A stretch of 64,000 nucleotides of DNA from Dictyophora rubrovolvata. Its lineage: Eukaryota; Basidiomycota; Agaricomycetes; Phallales; Phallaceae. A program made the position numbers and the translations under genes. Below, one piece after another: positions 34,030-46,392 of this stretch. The notes under the pieces are model-generated. The model was given only the letters and a program-made list of their open reading frames with translations, was not told the DNA's origin and searched no databases. Where the stretch lies: assembly GCA_029959195.1 (NCBI GenBank), contig CP114119.1, positions 1,674,001 through 1,738,000 on the forward strand, written 5' to 3'. Within the stretch, counting starts at the first letter, position 1; the number at the start of each line of letters is the position of its first letter.

Positions 34030-35430
34030 TTACATGTTTTCCCAAATGTTGATAGAACTTCGAGTCGTACCATTGGGGTTGACAACCAAGTTATCCTAAT
34101 TATTTACAATTGAGAAGTTATGAAAACCTTTGGTAAATATACACTCACAGCGCATGAAGAGCCCAAATTCGCGCTTCCAACCCAAGCTGAAAGGAAAGCT
34201 CAGTAGACAAAGACATCATAAGATATATGAAGTTACCTGGTTCCCAATAAACTAGCAGGGTGCGAGTTAAGCTGAAAGCGAATATTTTTATTTATAAATA
34301 CTCACAAATACCTTGACCCAGCCCATAAGGTAGAGTGGTCAAAATATTTTTTATATCAGAAATCCTGTATAATCTAATATGATTTAAGTGAAGACGGCTT
34401 TAATTTTTTTCTTTACCAGGTTAGTTGACCAGAGGTGGAGACAGAAATATTGGGTTCAGTCAAGGTGACTCCGGGACAGGACACGGGCCAATCTGTTTCT
34501 GCAACCACGATAGGCTTTTTGAAGGAATTTGCCAGATTGGTGAGCGAGGACTGTAATGCGGAAAAAGTTGCCCCCGCATCGTAGAAAGGATAGAACGAAA
34601 CACCAATGACATCCACATCCGAGGTTGACAGAGCACCAGGAATGAAGACGCTTCCGAAGAAAGAGTCCAATCCGGACCAATCCCATCCGTTTGCCAGGTG
34701 AAGTAAGGTCTTACCAGTGAAACCGGCTTCCTTAGCCCCATTCACAGCGGAATGAAGAAGTTGGGAAACAGGATTGATGCCGTTGACTGAGATCTCTCCT
34801 ACGGGCCACAATATTCCGTTGTTGATTTCATTCCCGATCTAAAATATTATTCGTAAATGTTTCAAATGAACAGCTCTGTTCCAACCTGTAAGACGTCAAT
34901 CGGCGTCCCTTGAGCACGAAATTGCTCGACAATTTGTGATGTATATCTGGGGGTTATGGTTTAATATGCGTCATGATAGCTGTGTAAATAATTATGGGAT
35001 ACTCGTATATTTGTGTATTCAATCCTGACAATGTTGTTGGCCAACTGGAAGGAATCGCCTGGTGACCAGGGTCAGCCCCTGTTTTGTCAATGCGTTACAT
35101 GGAAGGAAAGCTGCGAGTGAGGAACACACAAGTATCGCTGAGATGAAGGTCTATTATCAAAGTCATGCCAGCGGCCTTGACTCTTTTGGCCAATTGCAGC
35201 GCATACGAGGTCGTGTACTGTCCAGCCGTCCATACGCGGATACGAACAGTATTTCCTCCATGGGCTGTCATAATATCCTCAAACGGAGTGGTCCTACCAT
35301 TGTCGGAAAAAGAAACTCCTTCTGATTCTACAACAATGAGAGAAGATATATCGGCCCCGTGGTATGTAAGTGCGTACGAGCTGAAGGTGCATAAAAACAA
35401 GAGAGAAATGCAGAGGAGAAACGCCTTCAT
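34030..35430 (-). CDS. Secreted GH53 endo-beta-1,4-galactanase
   Basis: A cleavable signal peptide (MKAFLLCISLLFLCTFSSYA) precedes LTYHGADISSLIVVE. GGNTVRIRVWTAGQYTTSYA, MTLIIDLHLSDT|WADPGHQ and IGNEINNGILWPVG (acid/base Glu) follow, then DVDVIGVSFYPFYDAGATFS and KPIVVAETDWPVSCPG (nucleophile Glu). After further small introns the protein continues LTTLPYGLGQGIFYWEPAW, then VGSANLGSSCADNLVVNPNG and NIWENM before TAA at 34032-34030. Family 53 enzymes cut beta-1,4-galactan side chains of pectin outside the cell. Both catalytic glutamates and the full (beta/alpha)8 length are present, so it should be active. A saprotrophic or plant-associated lifestyle is consistent with it. Confidence 0.9.
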
Positions 35431-36016
35431 CGTGAATACAATTCTGATTTCTTTCTAGAAGGAAGCGTGGTGTTAATAAATAAGACGTACCATCCCTTAT
35501 TTCCGACCAGAAGCTATTCATAGATTATGAGAACATAAGCAATACTAGAGAAGAATGAGCCGGAGTGGTGGTGGGACTCAGGGTGACCCGGTGCTCCCCT
35601 CGAGTTAACGGTTGAACTTCTGAAGTCTTCCTAGACAGAACACGTGAGTCTGAACGGGCCGGAAATCAAGAAAATTCAAAGGATTAAATGTGAATACAAC
35701 TCGGAGCATGTCACGGGAGGGTCCCTTCTGAGGTGGTAATAGCACTGGCGCAGATTAATGCACAGACAAAAGGAGCTGGAAAACTCGCAAGTTCCACAGG
35801 GAACAGCCGAAGTTGCTCCGATGAAACTGTCTTGTGAAAGTCAGAATGCCAAAGTTGTTTCGAGGAATAACCACTGGCTTGCTAAAATTAACTGTAATAA
35901 GCGTATCAGTTGACAGTGTCCGAACTTCGGTTTATGATCTGCACTTGCCTAAAAAATGGCACATTTATGTTCAATATGATGTTATAAGCTATTCGGGTAT
36001 TTATCTATAAAGAAAA
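35431..36016. other. Intergenic region between the GH53 start and the PTH2 end
   Basis: 586 bp upstream of the galactanase on the same strand as PTH2. It should hold the galactanase promoter, including any pectin or carbon control sites. I see no convincing coding frame. CCCCTC-type C-rich sequence occurs near 35596, but no regulator site can be called with confidence. Confidence 0.4.
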
Positions 36017-37004
36017 CTACAAAAGCCGTAACTTTCCTGTCACTTCATTGATTAATGACACAGGTCCAGGTCCTATGCCAAGCACTGTGATAGTGCCAGG
36101 ATCAACCTCAGTTCGGCCACTGTTCAAGTAAATTGGTAGGTTATAAAAGAAGGAAATAACACCCGCAAGCATGAAAACGTACGCGTCCGCTATCGTTCTG
36201 GCACATAGATTCAGGCTCTGGGCCTTAGCTTGAAGTAGTAGCAGCTCATCTTCAGAGGGACATTTTAGAGCTATTTTGGCCTGGCTTAAACTTACGCATC
36301 AGTTGACGATGATAGAATTTTGTTCAATATTAACTTACCCAGTTCTTTCCCAATGCTTGACCAACTGATAAAAACTGCCGTTAGGTGGCTGTCGTGACAT
36401 TCTTTAAAATAAACTCACGGCCGGATTGGACTTAATTAGGAACTTGTAACATGCGAGAGTAGCATGACTAGCCACAGTTATTTAGAGCTGAGCAAAAACC
36501 AACACGGTACGATCGTTCATACCTACATCTTCGGACATAAATAAGTCAAATTATTCTGTGAAACACACATACTGTGCAGCAATTTTACCAGGACTCATGT
36601 TAAGATCGGTTCTCACGCAGAGTACCTGAACAATAATGAACAACTTGAACATCGCTATAATTTGCAAAGATCGACTCCTCATACCAGCTTACACTGTTCA
36701 AAGAGACCGGCTGACACCTTGAGAAGATTTGCTCCATCATCGCCTTCTTCTTCTGAATCATCCGAGTTCGCATTTGAATCACCTTTTGTTTGAGTCATGG
36801 CAGCAGATCGGAAAACCTGTGTTTTTGTGCTCAACCGTGTTCGCGCACTGGCAGACAGTTGACCCAAGCCATAGCCCAAAAAGAATGAAGCCAGAAAAAT
36901 TACACCCGTCGTTGCAGCTTTTGCGTGATAAAAAATGATGAATAAGATATCTTTTTCAAGCTGCTGAACTGTCTCTACCTACTTATACCTGAAGGACTAG
37001 GCAT
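36017..37004 (-). CDS. PTH2: Peptidyl-tRNA hydrolase 2 with N-terminal membrane anchor
   Basis: The start [22 protein letters not shown] places a hydrophobic helix at the N-terminus, as in Pth2/Bit1 of the mitochondrial outer membrane. An acidic linker ([15 protein letters not shown]) leads into the PTH2 fold: [22 protein letters not shown] and AAQ at the intron. The C-terminus is [20 protein letters not shown] followed by [12 protein letters not shown] and TAG at 36017. Small exons in between (36.5-36.2 kb) encode the central [14 protein letters not shown]-type segment. The enzyme frees tRNA from prematurely released peptidyl-tRNA. Divergent from HAS1 by 82 bp. Confidence 0.88.
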
Positions 37005-37086
37005 TTGCAACTGCGAAAGAGGCGGCGGAGATTTGTGTGACCAGCATGCTCGGCCGCGCCGCGAAACTTCTTGGCTCGTCACCAAA

Positions 37087-39018
37087 ATGACCTCTGCAGA
37101 GGAAGACTCAGCACCTGCACCAATTCCCAACCAAAATCAAAGCGATGACTCCTCTCAACAACATTTCACTGACTTGGAGCTATCAGAGAACACAACTAGG
37201 GCTCTGTCTGAAATGGGTTTTAAGACAATGACACCAGTCCAGGCCCGTGCAATTCCTCCTCTACTAGCAGGCAAGGACGTTCTGGGAGCTGCACGAACAG
37301 GTTCAGGAAAGACGCTGGCTTTCTTGATTCCAAGCGTAGAACTGCTATGTAGACTTAAATTCAAGCCTCGAAATGGTTTGGTCTTCTTTCATTCCTCTCT
37401 TTCCCGCTGTTCTGAAAAACTGGTTCTTTCAGGTACTGGAATTGTAGTCATATCTCCTACTCGCGAACTGGCTTTACAGATTTTTGGCGTGGTAAAAGAG
37501 CTTATGGCTCATCATTCTCAGACTTTCGGTATTGTAATGGGCGGTGCGAACATGAGAGCTGAAGCGGAAAAACTCGTAAAAGGCGTCAACCTATTGGTGG
37601 CAACCCCAGGACGATTATTAGATCATCTGCAAGTAAGTTTTAAGAATGAAACTTTTATGCTCCAACTCTCATTCTGGTTTAGAATACAAAAGGATTCGTG
37701 TTCCGGAATTTAAAAGCCCTAGTTGTAGATGAGGCTGACAGAATCTTGGAAGTCGGTTTTGAGGAGGAAATGAAAAAAATTATAGCTATACTTCCTAATG
37801 GTATGTTAAGAACTTCGCTCAAAGCACTGTTCTCGATCCTTTTTTTTCATTTGTAGAAAATCGACAATCAATGCTCTTCTCTGCCACACAAACAAATAAA
37901 GTCACAGATTTAGCCAGAATCTCTCTTCGCCCAGGTCCGATGTATATCGACGTTGATTCAGAAAAAACCACTAGCACAGTTTCGACATTATCTCAAGGTT
38001 ATGTTGTCTGTCCATCCGACAAACGCTTCTTGCTGCTTTTTACCTTCCTACGGAAGAACAAAAACAAGAAAATTGTCGTCTTCTTTTCCAGCTGCAATTC
38101 TGTAAAATATCATGCGGAACTACTTAATTATATTGACGTTCCTGTATTGGATCTTCACGTATGTTCTCAGCTATTTCACTCACGGTTTCTTTATTACCAT
38201 AATTTTTGTTTTTGATTAGGGAAAACAAAAACAACAAAAACGGACTAATACATTCTTTGAGTTTTGCAATGCACCGCAAGGGACATTGCTTTGCACAGAT
38301 GTTGCGGCACGAGGTCTCGATGTACCCAATGTTGATTGGATAGTCCAATTCGATCCGCCAGATGATCCCGTTGACTATATCCATCGTGTCGGACGGACGG
38401 CTCGTGCGGGAAAAGGAGGAAAAAGTTTATTATTTCTCCTCGAGAGTGAACTTGGATTTCTACGTTATCTAAAAGAGGCCAAAGTTCCTTTAAACGAATT
38501 CAGTTTTCCTACCGATCGTGTTGCTAATGTACAAAATCAGGTCTGCCAAATTTATCTTGCTTTTTCCATCTTGATCGTGCATATACTAACATTCAATCCA
38601 ATAAACTCCAAAGCTGGAGAAGTTATTACAGAAAAATTATTATCTACATCAGTCGGCCAAGGATGGTTTTAGGTCGTACATTCAAGCCTATGCATCATAT
38701 TCTCTAAAGCAAATATTTGACATACATAAGCTGGATTTGGCCAAGGTCGGAAAAGCATTCGGTTTCACCGTTCCGCCCAGAATCAACATCTTAATGGGAG
38801 AAGGTAAAGGTGGAACCGGTCGAACGGGTCATAAGCGCAAAAGAGTCCAGGGCGATGACGATAATATCGCGAAGGAAGAAGACATGGAAGAAGGCAAGCC
38901 AGTTCCTCGTGATAAACCCAAGTCCTGGCGGAGGGAGCAACTGGGTAAAAAGGTGGACAAGGAAATCTATAGGAAGAAGCGTCACAAGTCCGTTGACGGC
39001 GTTCAGTGGAGCGCCTGA
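37087..39018 (+). CDS. HAS1: DEAD-box RNA helicase HAS1 (DDX18)
   Basis: [20 protein letters not shown] is a short acidic N-terminus. Q-motif [20 protein letters not shown], motif [30 protein letters not shown], motif [35 protein letters not shown] and motif [12 protein letters not shown] are all present. The Has1-specific C-terminus follows ([20 protein letters not shown] with [17 protein letters not shown]), then a basic nuclear tail [10 protein letters not shown] and [18 protein letters not shown]1 remodels snoRNA and pre-rRNA duplexes in both 40S and 60S assembly. The N-terminal extension is shorter than in yeast Has1. An alternative upstream ATG at 37033 is less likely given the acidic start. 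Confidence 0.95.
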
Positions 39019-39139
39019 TTTTTGTGTTTCAACTTCGTATGATTATGTGTAATATGGTAACTGTTGGTTCTACAATACATTCTGCAAGATATACGCAATA
39101 AAGCAACGTAACAGGTGAAAATTTTTGAAACAATACACT

Positions 39140-41876
<2,737 letters not shown>

Positions 41877-42038
41877 GGTGAGAGTTGAGAGCGACGCGCT
41901 TTCTTGTCACCAATAATGCAAATGACCGCGCTTTGGTCCCAAACTCCCACGGTTCAGAGTTTTTTTTGTCCGCCAGAGACTACGTAATACGAACTGGGGG
42001 CCACGCGCTTCTTGCGACTTTCCTTCCTCGTATCATCA

Positions 42039-43204
42039 TGGCGAATACGCAGGTAAGGATATTTTGTTGTTTCCCTCCTTATTTATCAATGACATCCATT
42101 TGCTATATAGCATTATTTGTGGGCGGCCGGACATTTCTTGCTTCTTCTTTTCTCTCTTCGTTATTTTCTTGCCTACGTCACTTTTAAAAGTACCTTGTAT
42201 GTTAGGTCTTACAGATGTAAGTAATCCATTCTTTTGGAGGCCGTTGTGCCTTATAACGATATATCTGTCCTTCCAGTTTCCCTGTTGGGAGCTCTCACGA
42301 GCTATGCAATTGTTTGTTTGTAAGTTAAAAGTGAAAATCTCGTCAGGTTCATGTCGCTCATTCCGTTTTTGCACTCCGTTATTAGCAAAGCACTGGGCGT
42401 AAGCTGCGTTCGAAATCCATAATAATTATACATTTTGACAATACCTTGTTAAGCCCCCTTCCCCATCCAGTGCATTTGTGAATAAAGCGTTATCGGACGA
42501 GGTAAATCTAGTGCATGCATTGTCCAACCCTAACCAAGCTTAACTTCTAACAAGAATGTACAATATTTCCTTCTTGCGCTATACTGGTGGTTCTCAAAAC
42601 CTATCCCAAGCAAGTACTTCAGACTCCCAAACTTTTAGAGATGCTAAGGATTGTTTTCTAGTCGCGTTATTACCATACATGGTTTTCTCTCTCTTCCATA
42701 CGCTCACCTTCATTCGTACCACCATTCTTCCTCGAATGTATTCCCCGCCTCCAACTCAAGGAACAACCTCTCCAGTACCACCACAAACACAGGTGGGAAA
42801 AATGATTCAAGTTTGGGTAAAATGTATTTTCCCCCTCCTTTGCTTGCTCGATTTTGTGTTTATTTTATCCCTCAGCAAACTATGACCGAGCCATGTATCT
42901 GACCGCTTTTGCGGAATTCTTCATTCTCTTCCGCACCGTCATCGGTGCATTGACCTTCCAAAATTCGTTCTTAACTCCCATTTTCTACGCACACTTCATC
43001 AGGCAACGCTATTATCAGTCTCTTTTCACACGTTACGCGGCGGGGGAGATTAGGAAGAATATAGATAAATACGCAGTCATGCATCCGACAGCCCTCCAAA
43101 TCTGGGAGTCCTCGAAGAGAGCTATTACTGCTTGGGTTGGCAACACTATTGAGCCCGCTCCCACTGGTGGATCAGCGAGGAGGGCTTCTACGCCAAGAAG
43201 CTAG
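42039..43204 (+). CDS. POM33: TMEM33/Pom33 (Tts1) family ER and nuclear-envelope membrane protein
   Basis: Start MANTQ, then an 11-nt microexon (42206-42216), then SLLGALTSYAIVCF. Further exons give KALGPPSPSSAFVNKALSDE, NVQYFLLALYWWFSKPIP and, after a GC-AG intron, IALLPYMVFSLFHTLTFIRT. The second half has YDRAMYLTAFAEFFILFRTV, GALTFQNSFLTPIFYAHFIR and QRYYQSLFTRYAAGEIRKNI, ending RRASTPRS. Four membrane spans are likely. Yeast Pom33/Per33 and fission-yeast Tts1 shape ER tubules and help nuclear pore distribution. Two noncanonical splices are needed to keep the family sequence. Confidence 0.82.
42206..42216 (+). other. Predicted 11-nt microexon in the TMEM33-family gene
   Basis: GTTAG precedes and GTAAGT follows the 11 bases. 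Without them the first exon (MANTQ) joins the SLLGALTSYAIV exon in the wrong frame. Confidence 0.5.
42610..42661 (+). other. GC-AG intron in the TMEM33-family gene
   Basis: Donor CCAA|GCAAGT at 42610 and acceptor TTTTCTAG at 42661 restore FSKPIPIALLPYMVFS, the most conserved block of the family. Length 52 nt. Confidence 0.8.
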
Positions 43205-43394
43205 ATGATCTTGAATAATATATCTCTTGACCAAGGAGCATGATTGTCCCTTTAGTACATACATAATTGTTAGTATAAATTGTCTCGTCTGTTTCCGTGC
43301 AAATGGCTACAATGGCAAGGGTTGCTTGTGTGACGTCACAGAAATACCTCACTAGTGGTTTAAGAGACCCCATAACCTTTAACTCTTGTATACC

Positions 43395-43961
43395 ATGAGC
43401 CGGTTCGTTTCGCAATATCTTATTTATAGGATTCGGATTCGAGAGATTGGTTTCTAGGGTAGGACAATCGGGGCTGTCTTACAGATACGGCTCTTCATTC
43501 AATTCAGACAATCGACCGACCCCACCAGCGTCAGGACGATCGTCGCCTTACGCGTCTCACCGAACGGCAGAAGAACTAGAAAGTCAAAATGACGAACATA
43601 TTGAAGGTTTGCGAGCCAAGGTCCAGATCCTCAAAAATGTGATATCTTCCCCCTCTCACCTTTTCTTTTGTTTCTCATCAAGCATTCTCTTGCAGGTAAC
43701 AATAGGCATCGGAAACGAAGTGAGAGAATCCACCATACAACTTAGTCAGATGGCAAGCTCGTGTTCTGTTTGTCCCCCTCGCTGCCCATTGATGTTTATG
43801 TTCAGAACGACGTTTTTGCTGAGACCGGAGGGGTATTGTCTGGAACCTTCCGACGGATGAACAATATGGCAGAAAGACAAGGCTGTCGATTCCTGTGGTA
43901 TATCGTTTTTCTAATAATTGTTTTCTGGTTTTTTATAGTTGTATGGTGGCTTCGAAGATAA
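43395..43961 (+). CDS. BET1: BET1 Qc-SNARE of ER-Golgi transport
   Basis: A tiny first exon, ATGAGCCG, joins to GTAGGACAATCG to give MSRVGQSGLSYRYGSSFNSD. A Ser/Pro-rich leader precedes the SNARE motif: TAEELESQNDEHIEGLRAKV, QILKNVTIGIGNEVRESTIQ and SQMNDVFAETGG, the last join made through a GC-AG intron. GTFRRMNNMAERQGCRFLWY runs into the single C-terminal membrane anchor FLIIVFWFFIVVWWLRR. Bet1 pairs with Sed5, Bos1 and Sec22 to fuse COPII vesicles with the Golgi. Length is about 150 residues, usual for the family. Confidence 0.9.
43753..43805 (+). other. GC-AG intron in BET1
   Basis: Donor CAGATG|GCAAGC at 43753 and acceptor ATGTTCAG at 43805 join LSQM to NDVFAETGG in the SNARE heptads. 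Length 53 nt. Confidence 0.8.
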
Positions 43962-44871
43962 TTTATTACACAATTAATAATCCATCATCAGCGAACAAAG
44001 ATAGAAGACACAAGCTTTTTTAAAAAAAGAGTCTTCCTACTACAAGCACGACACATTTCTCCAACCAAAGGATGTCAAGTCAGCAAATGGGACAAGCAAT
44101 TTTATCGCCACATACCGATCCTTTTAAGAATAAAAACTCAAAAAGACTGAGCAATTGTGAATGTGGAAAATCAGGATTCGACCAGTGCTGGAGCATTTCC
44201 TTAGCAAACATGAGCAGATAAATGATGATTCCCACGGAAAGGCCAGGTAGGTTGCCTTACCTTTCGCGGCAACGCCGGTATATCATTCATAGACATTCTT
44301 AGACCTAATCTCTCAATCTAAGTCCATCATCAGTTGTTGTGAATTGTTTGGTGCCCTGGCAGCCGGCAATGCGCCAGTCTAATAGGTATCTTCGAGGATC
44401 TAGGCTAGGACGAGATGCAAATAACCTGCTCCTGGGACCAGTCTTGGCGGTCGCGGCATGGAGGATTAAGGATGTTTAAAGAACTTCGATGACATCTCCG
44501 GCGAGGTGGTGTCACATAAGGCACTTTCGCGGCTTGTCTCGACCTCGTCGGTTGAACCAAAACTTTCCCGCTTACTGTCCGTTGCAAATACATGCAGCGC
44601 GTCACAGGCAAAGGAAGCAACTTGAACCGAGTATTACAATCAGCCAAAAATTAAATTGGGATGCAGAGCCCACTAACCATCAGTCCCGGATTCAACGATG
44701 ACTGCTGGGTTGAAGGCTTTGAGGGCGGCTGTGATTGAGCAGCCCGTTGCTTCAGCGAACTGCCGTAATTCAGTACAGGTTCAATGATGAGTGGCCTGAA
44801 CTAGGTACTTCGTATACAGTTTGGGTCTCCATTGTATCAAGCATGACCACATGTACGTTCTTCGGCGAACG

Positions 44872-45770
44872 CTACAAATCCATTTTTTCAGATATATACA
44901 ATGGGTGGAACCAGCAAGACCTCACCACCAATAAATATGTAAGTAAAATATCATCGTAATTGTCGTTGTCATCGCCACCGCCTTCCTCCTGCTTATTCGT
45001 TCTTTCACCCTTTCCTCTCTTCTTTAGCAGGTTTACGTCCTTCAAAGGCTCATCCACTTTATGGGGTTCGAAAGGTGCGGATAGTTTTTCCGTCAGTGTT
45101 TTGTCGTGTTTGAACTTGAACCCCTCATAGAGAACGGCTTGAGGGTTGGCGAATAAAAGCCTGAGAGGATATGTGAAAGTCTCTTGCAAAGTGTGGTAGA
45201 TCGGATTCTTTGACGTTGAGCCTGTTTGATTCCCTTCCATCTCCAACTGCTGACTAGCATCATGCATAAGCTGTGTCGGGTTTTATGGGTCTACAATAGG
45301 TACCATCATATGGGGGTGGAAATTCGACGGCCCAATACGGGTGCAAGCTGTTGCAGACTGAGAGCCCACCTGTATTCACTCTGCGCAACATCTTTGATCC
45401 TATAGCAACTTCGAACTTAAGACCGACGGCGTCTCAAGGTTGGAAGACGAGCATGGCGCCTTGATTCTGGGATTTTTCCACATTAACAGAACCATTCGGC
45501 CTGACGTTGAACCTGTTACACAATAAGCCAATTCACACACAGAAAGTGTAATGTCTTGACTTACATCAGTGGGCATGTTGTCAAGGTTACACCCCTTTAT
45601 TACCTCGGGAAGTTTCACACACGACAGGACTTGGGGACTCTGACCACTCGATCCTTTTTTCAGTCATGGGGAACGGGTTGAAGCCGCTTGGAAGCTGGCA
45701 TTCGGCATTATAGATGTTTAGGTGGTGGTCGCGGGGTACAAAGGTGTTCATTAGTCGACTCAAGTCTCGA
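44872..45770 (-). pseudogene. Possible decayed protein-coding gene of unknown family
   Basis: Read on the minus strand, several stretches look protein-like: GDGRDLSRLMNTFVPRDHHL with NIYNAECQLPSGFNPFPMT (about 45.77-45.60 kb); FNVRPNGSVNVEKSQNQGAM with LVFQ, an in-frame TGA at 45436-45434, then DAVGLKFEVAIGSKML (about 45.50-45.38 kb); and NPIYHTLQETFTYPLRLLF with ANPQAVLYEGFKFKHDK (about 45.21-45.09 kb). I could not connect them into one open model with ordinary splice sites, and I do not recognise the family. Decay of a gene, or a real gene with introns that I misplace, are both possible. Confidence 0.3.
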
Positions 45771-45973
45771 CCATCTCCGCACTCTATCCCCGAAGAAAGG
45801 GACCACTGACATAATTGGGTGCATGGATTGGCCGGCCATGTCAGGTTGTTGGAATCTGAACCTATTACGTAACACTACTCAGTAAGCGTCCATTTAGGGC
45901 AGTCACATCATTCCCATTTACTCTTCGAACTTTCACTTAGTATAAAAGCTTTCTGTTCATATTTGAGTTAGAA

Positions 45974-46104
45974 CTCCTCAGTTGTCTCTATACGCTGAGG
46001 AGTAAGTAATACTTTAATTAATAGTTCCAAACAATTGCTAAATTCTTGTAGACCTTATTATTAGGTCTGTTCAATATACATTAGTTGTCTCTATACGCTG
46101 AGGA
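45974..46104. repeat. 22-nt direct repeat, first copy within a perfect 8-bp-stem hairpin
   Basis: AGTTGTCTCTATACGCTGAG plus GA occurs at 45980-46001 and again at 46083-46104, 103 nt apart. Around the first copy CTCCTCAG (45974-45981) pairs with CTGAGGAG (45995-46002) over a 13-nt loop. ACCTTATTATTAG is also repeated (46052-46064 and 46105-46117). Confidence 0.7.
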
Positions 46105-46392
46105 ACCTTATTATTAGTTGCCCTCAACGTCCGTTGAAATCTCACACAGGTCATGTCCTGCAGGACTCAAGAGCTGAATATATAGCGTTTGGCGTCGATT
46201 GTGCTCATGAACGAACGAGGCTGATCCGGATACAGGTGTGGCGTCGATCATAGAGCCAATGGATTATGGCGCCGTCTCGTCACAATGCTCGTGACTAGTC
46301 CTGCTAGTCCTGACCGATACCTTTCATGCAGATCTCATCAACTTTGAGAAGGCTACTTTCTCAGAACTAATAAAATAATATTTATTTCACTT

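Larger units (their letters stand above)
43962..46392. other. Gene-poor accessory patch
   Basis: About 2.4 kb without an intact gene, unlike the rest of the window. It contains interrupted coding-like frames on the minus strand (44.4-45.9 kb, listed separately), a 22-nt direct repeat with a hairpin (45974-46104), and presumably the promoter of the carboxylesterase immediately before 46393. No transposase, LTR or terminal inverted repeats were recognised. Confidence 0.5.

Noticed and set aside
42610-42661. Alternative GT donors for the GC-AG introns
   Set aside because: Each nearby GT was tried by eye and either shifts the frame or destroys a conserved block (PIPIALLPY in TMEM33, NDVFAETGG in BET1, HYLNLPVV in the CBS gene).
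43962-46392. Transposon explanation for the gene-poor patch
   Set aside because: No transposase, reverse transcriptase, LTR or terminal inverted repeats were recognised; only short local repeats are present.
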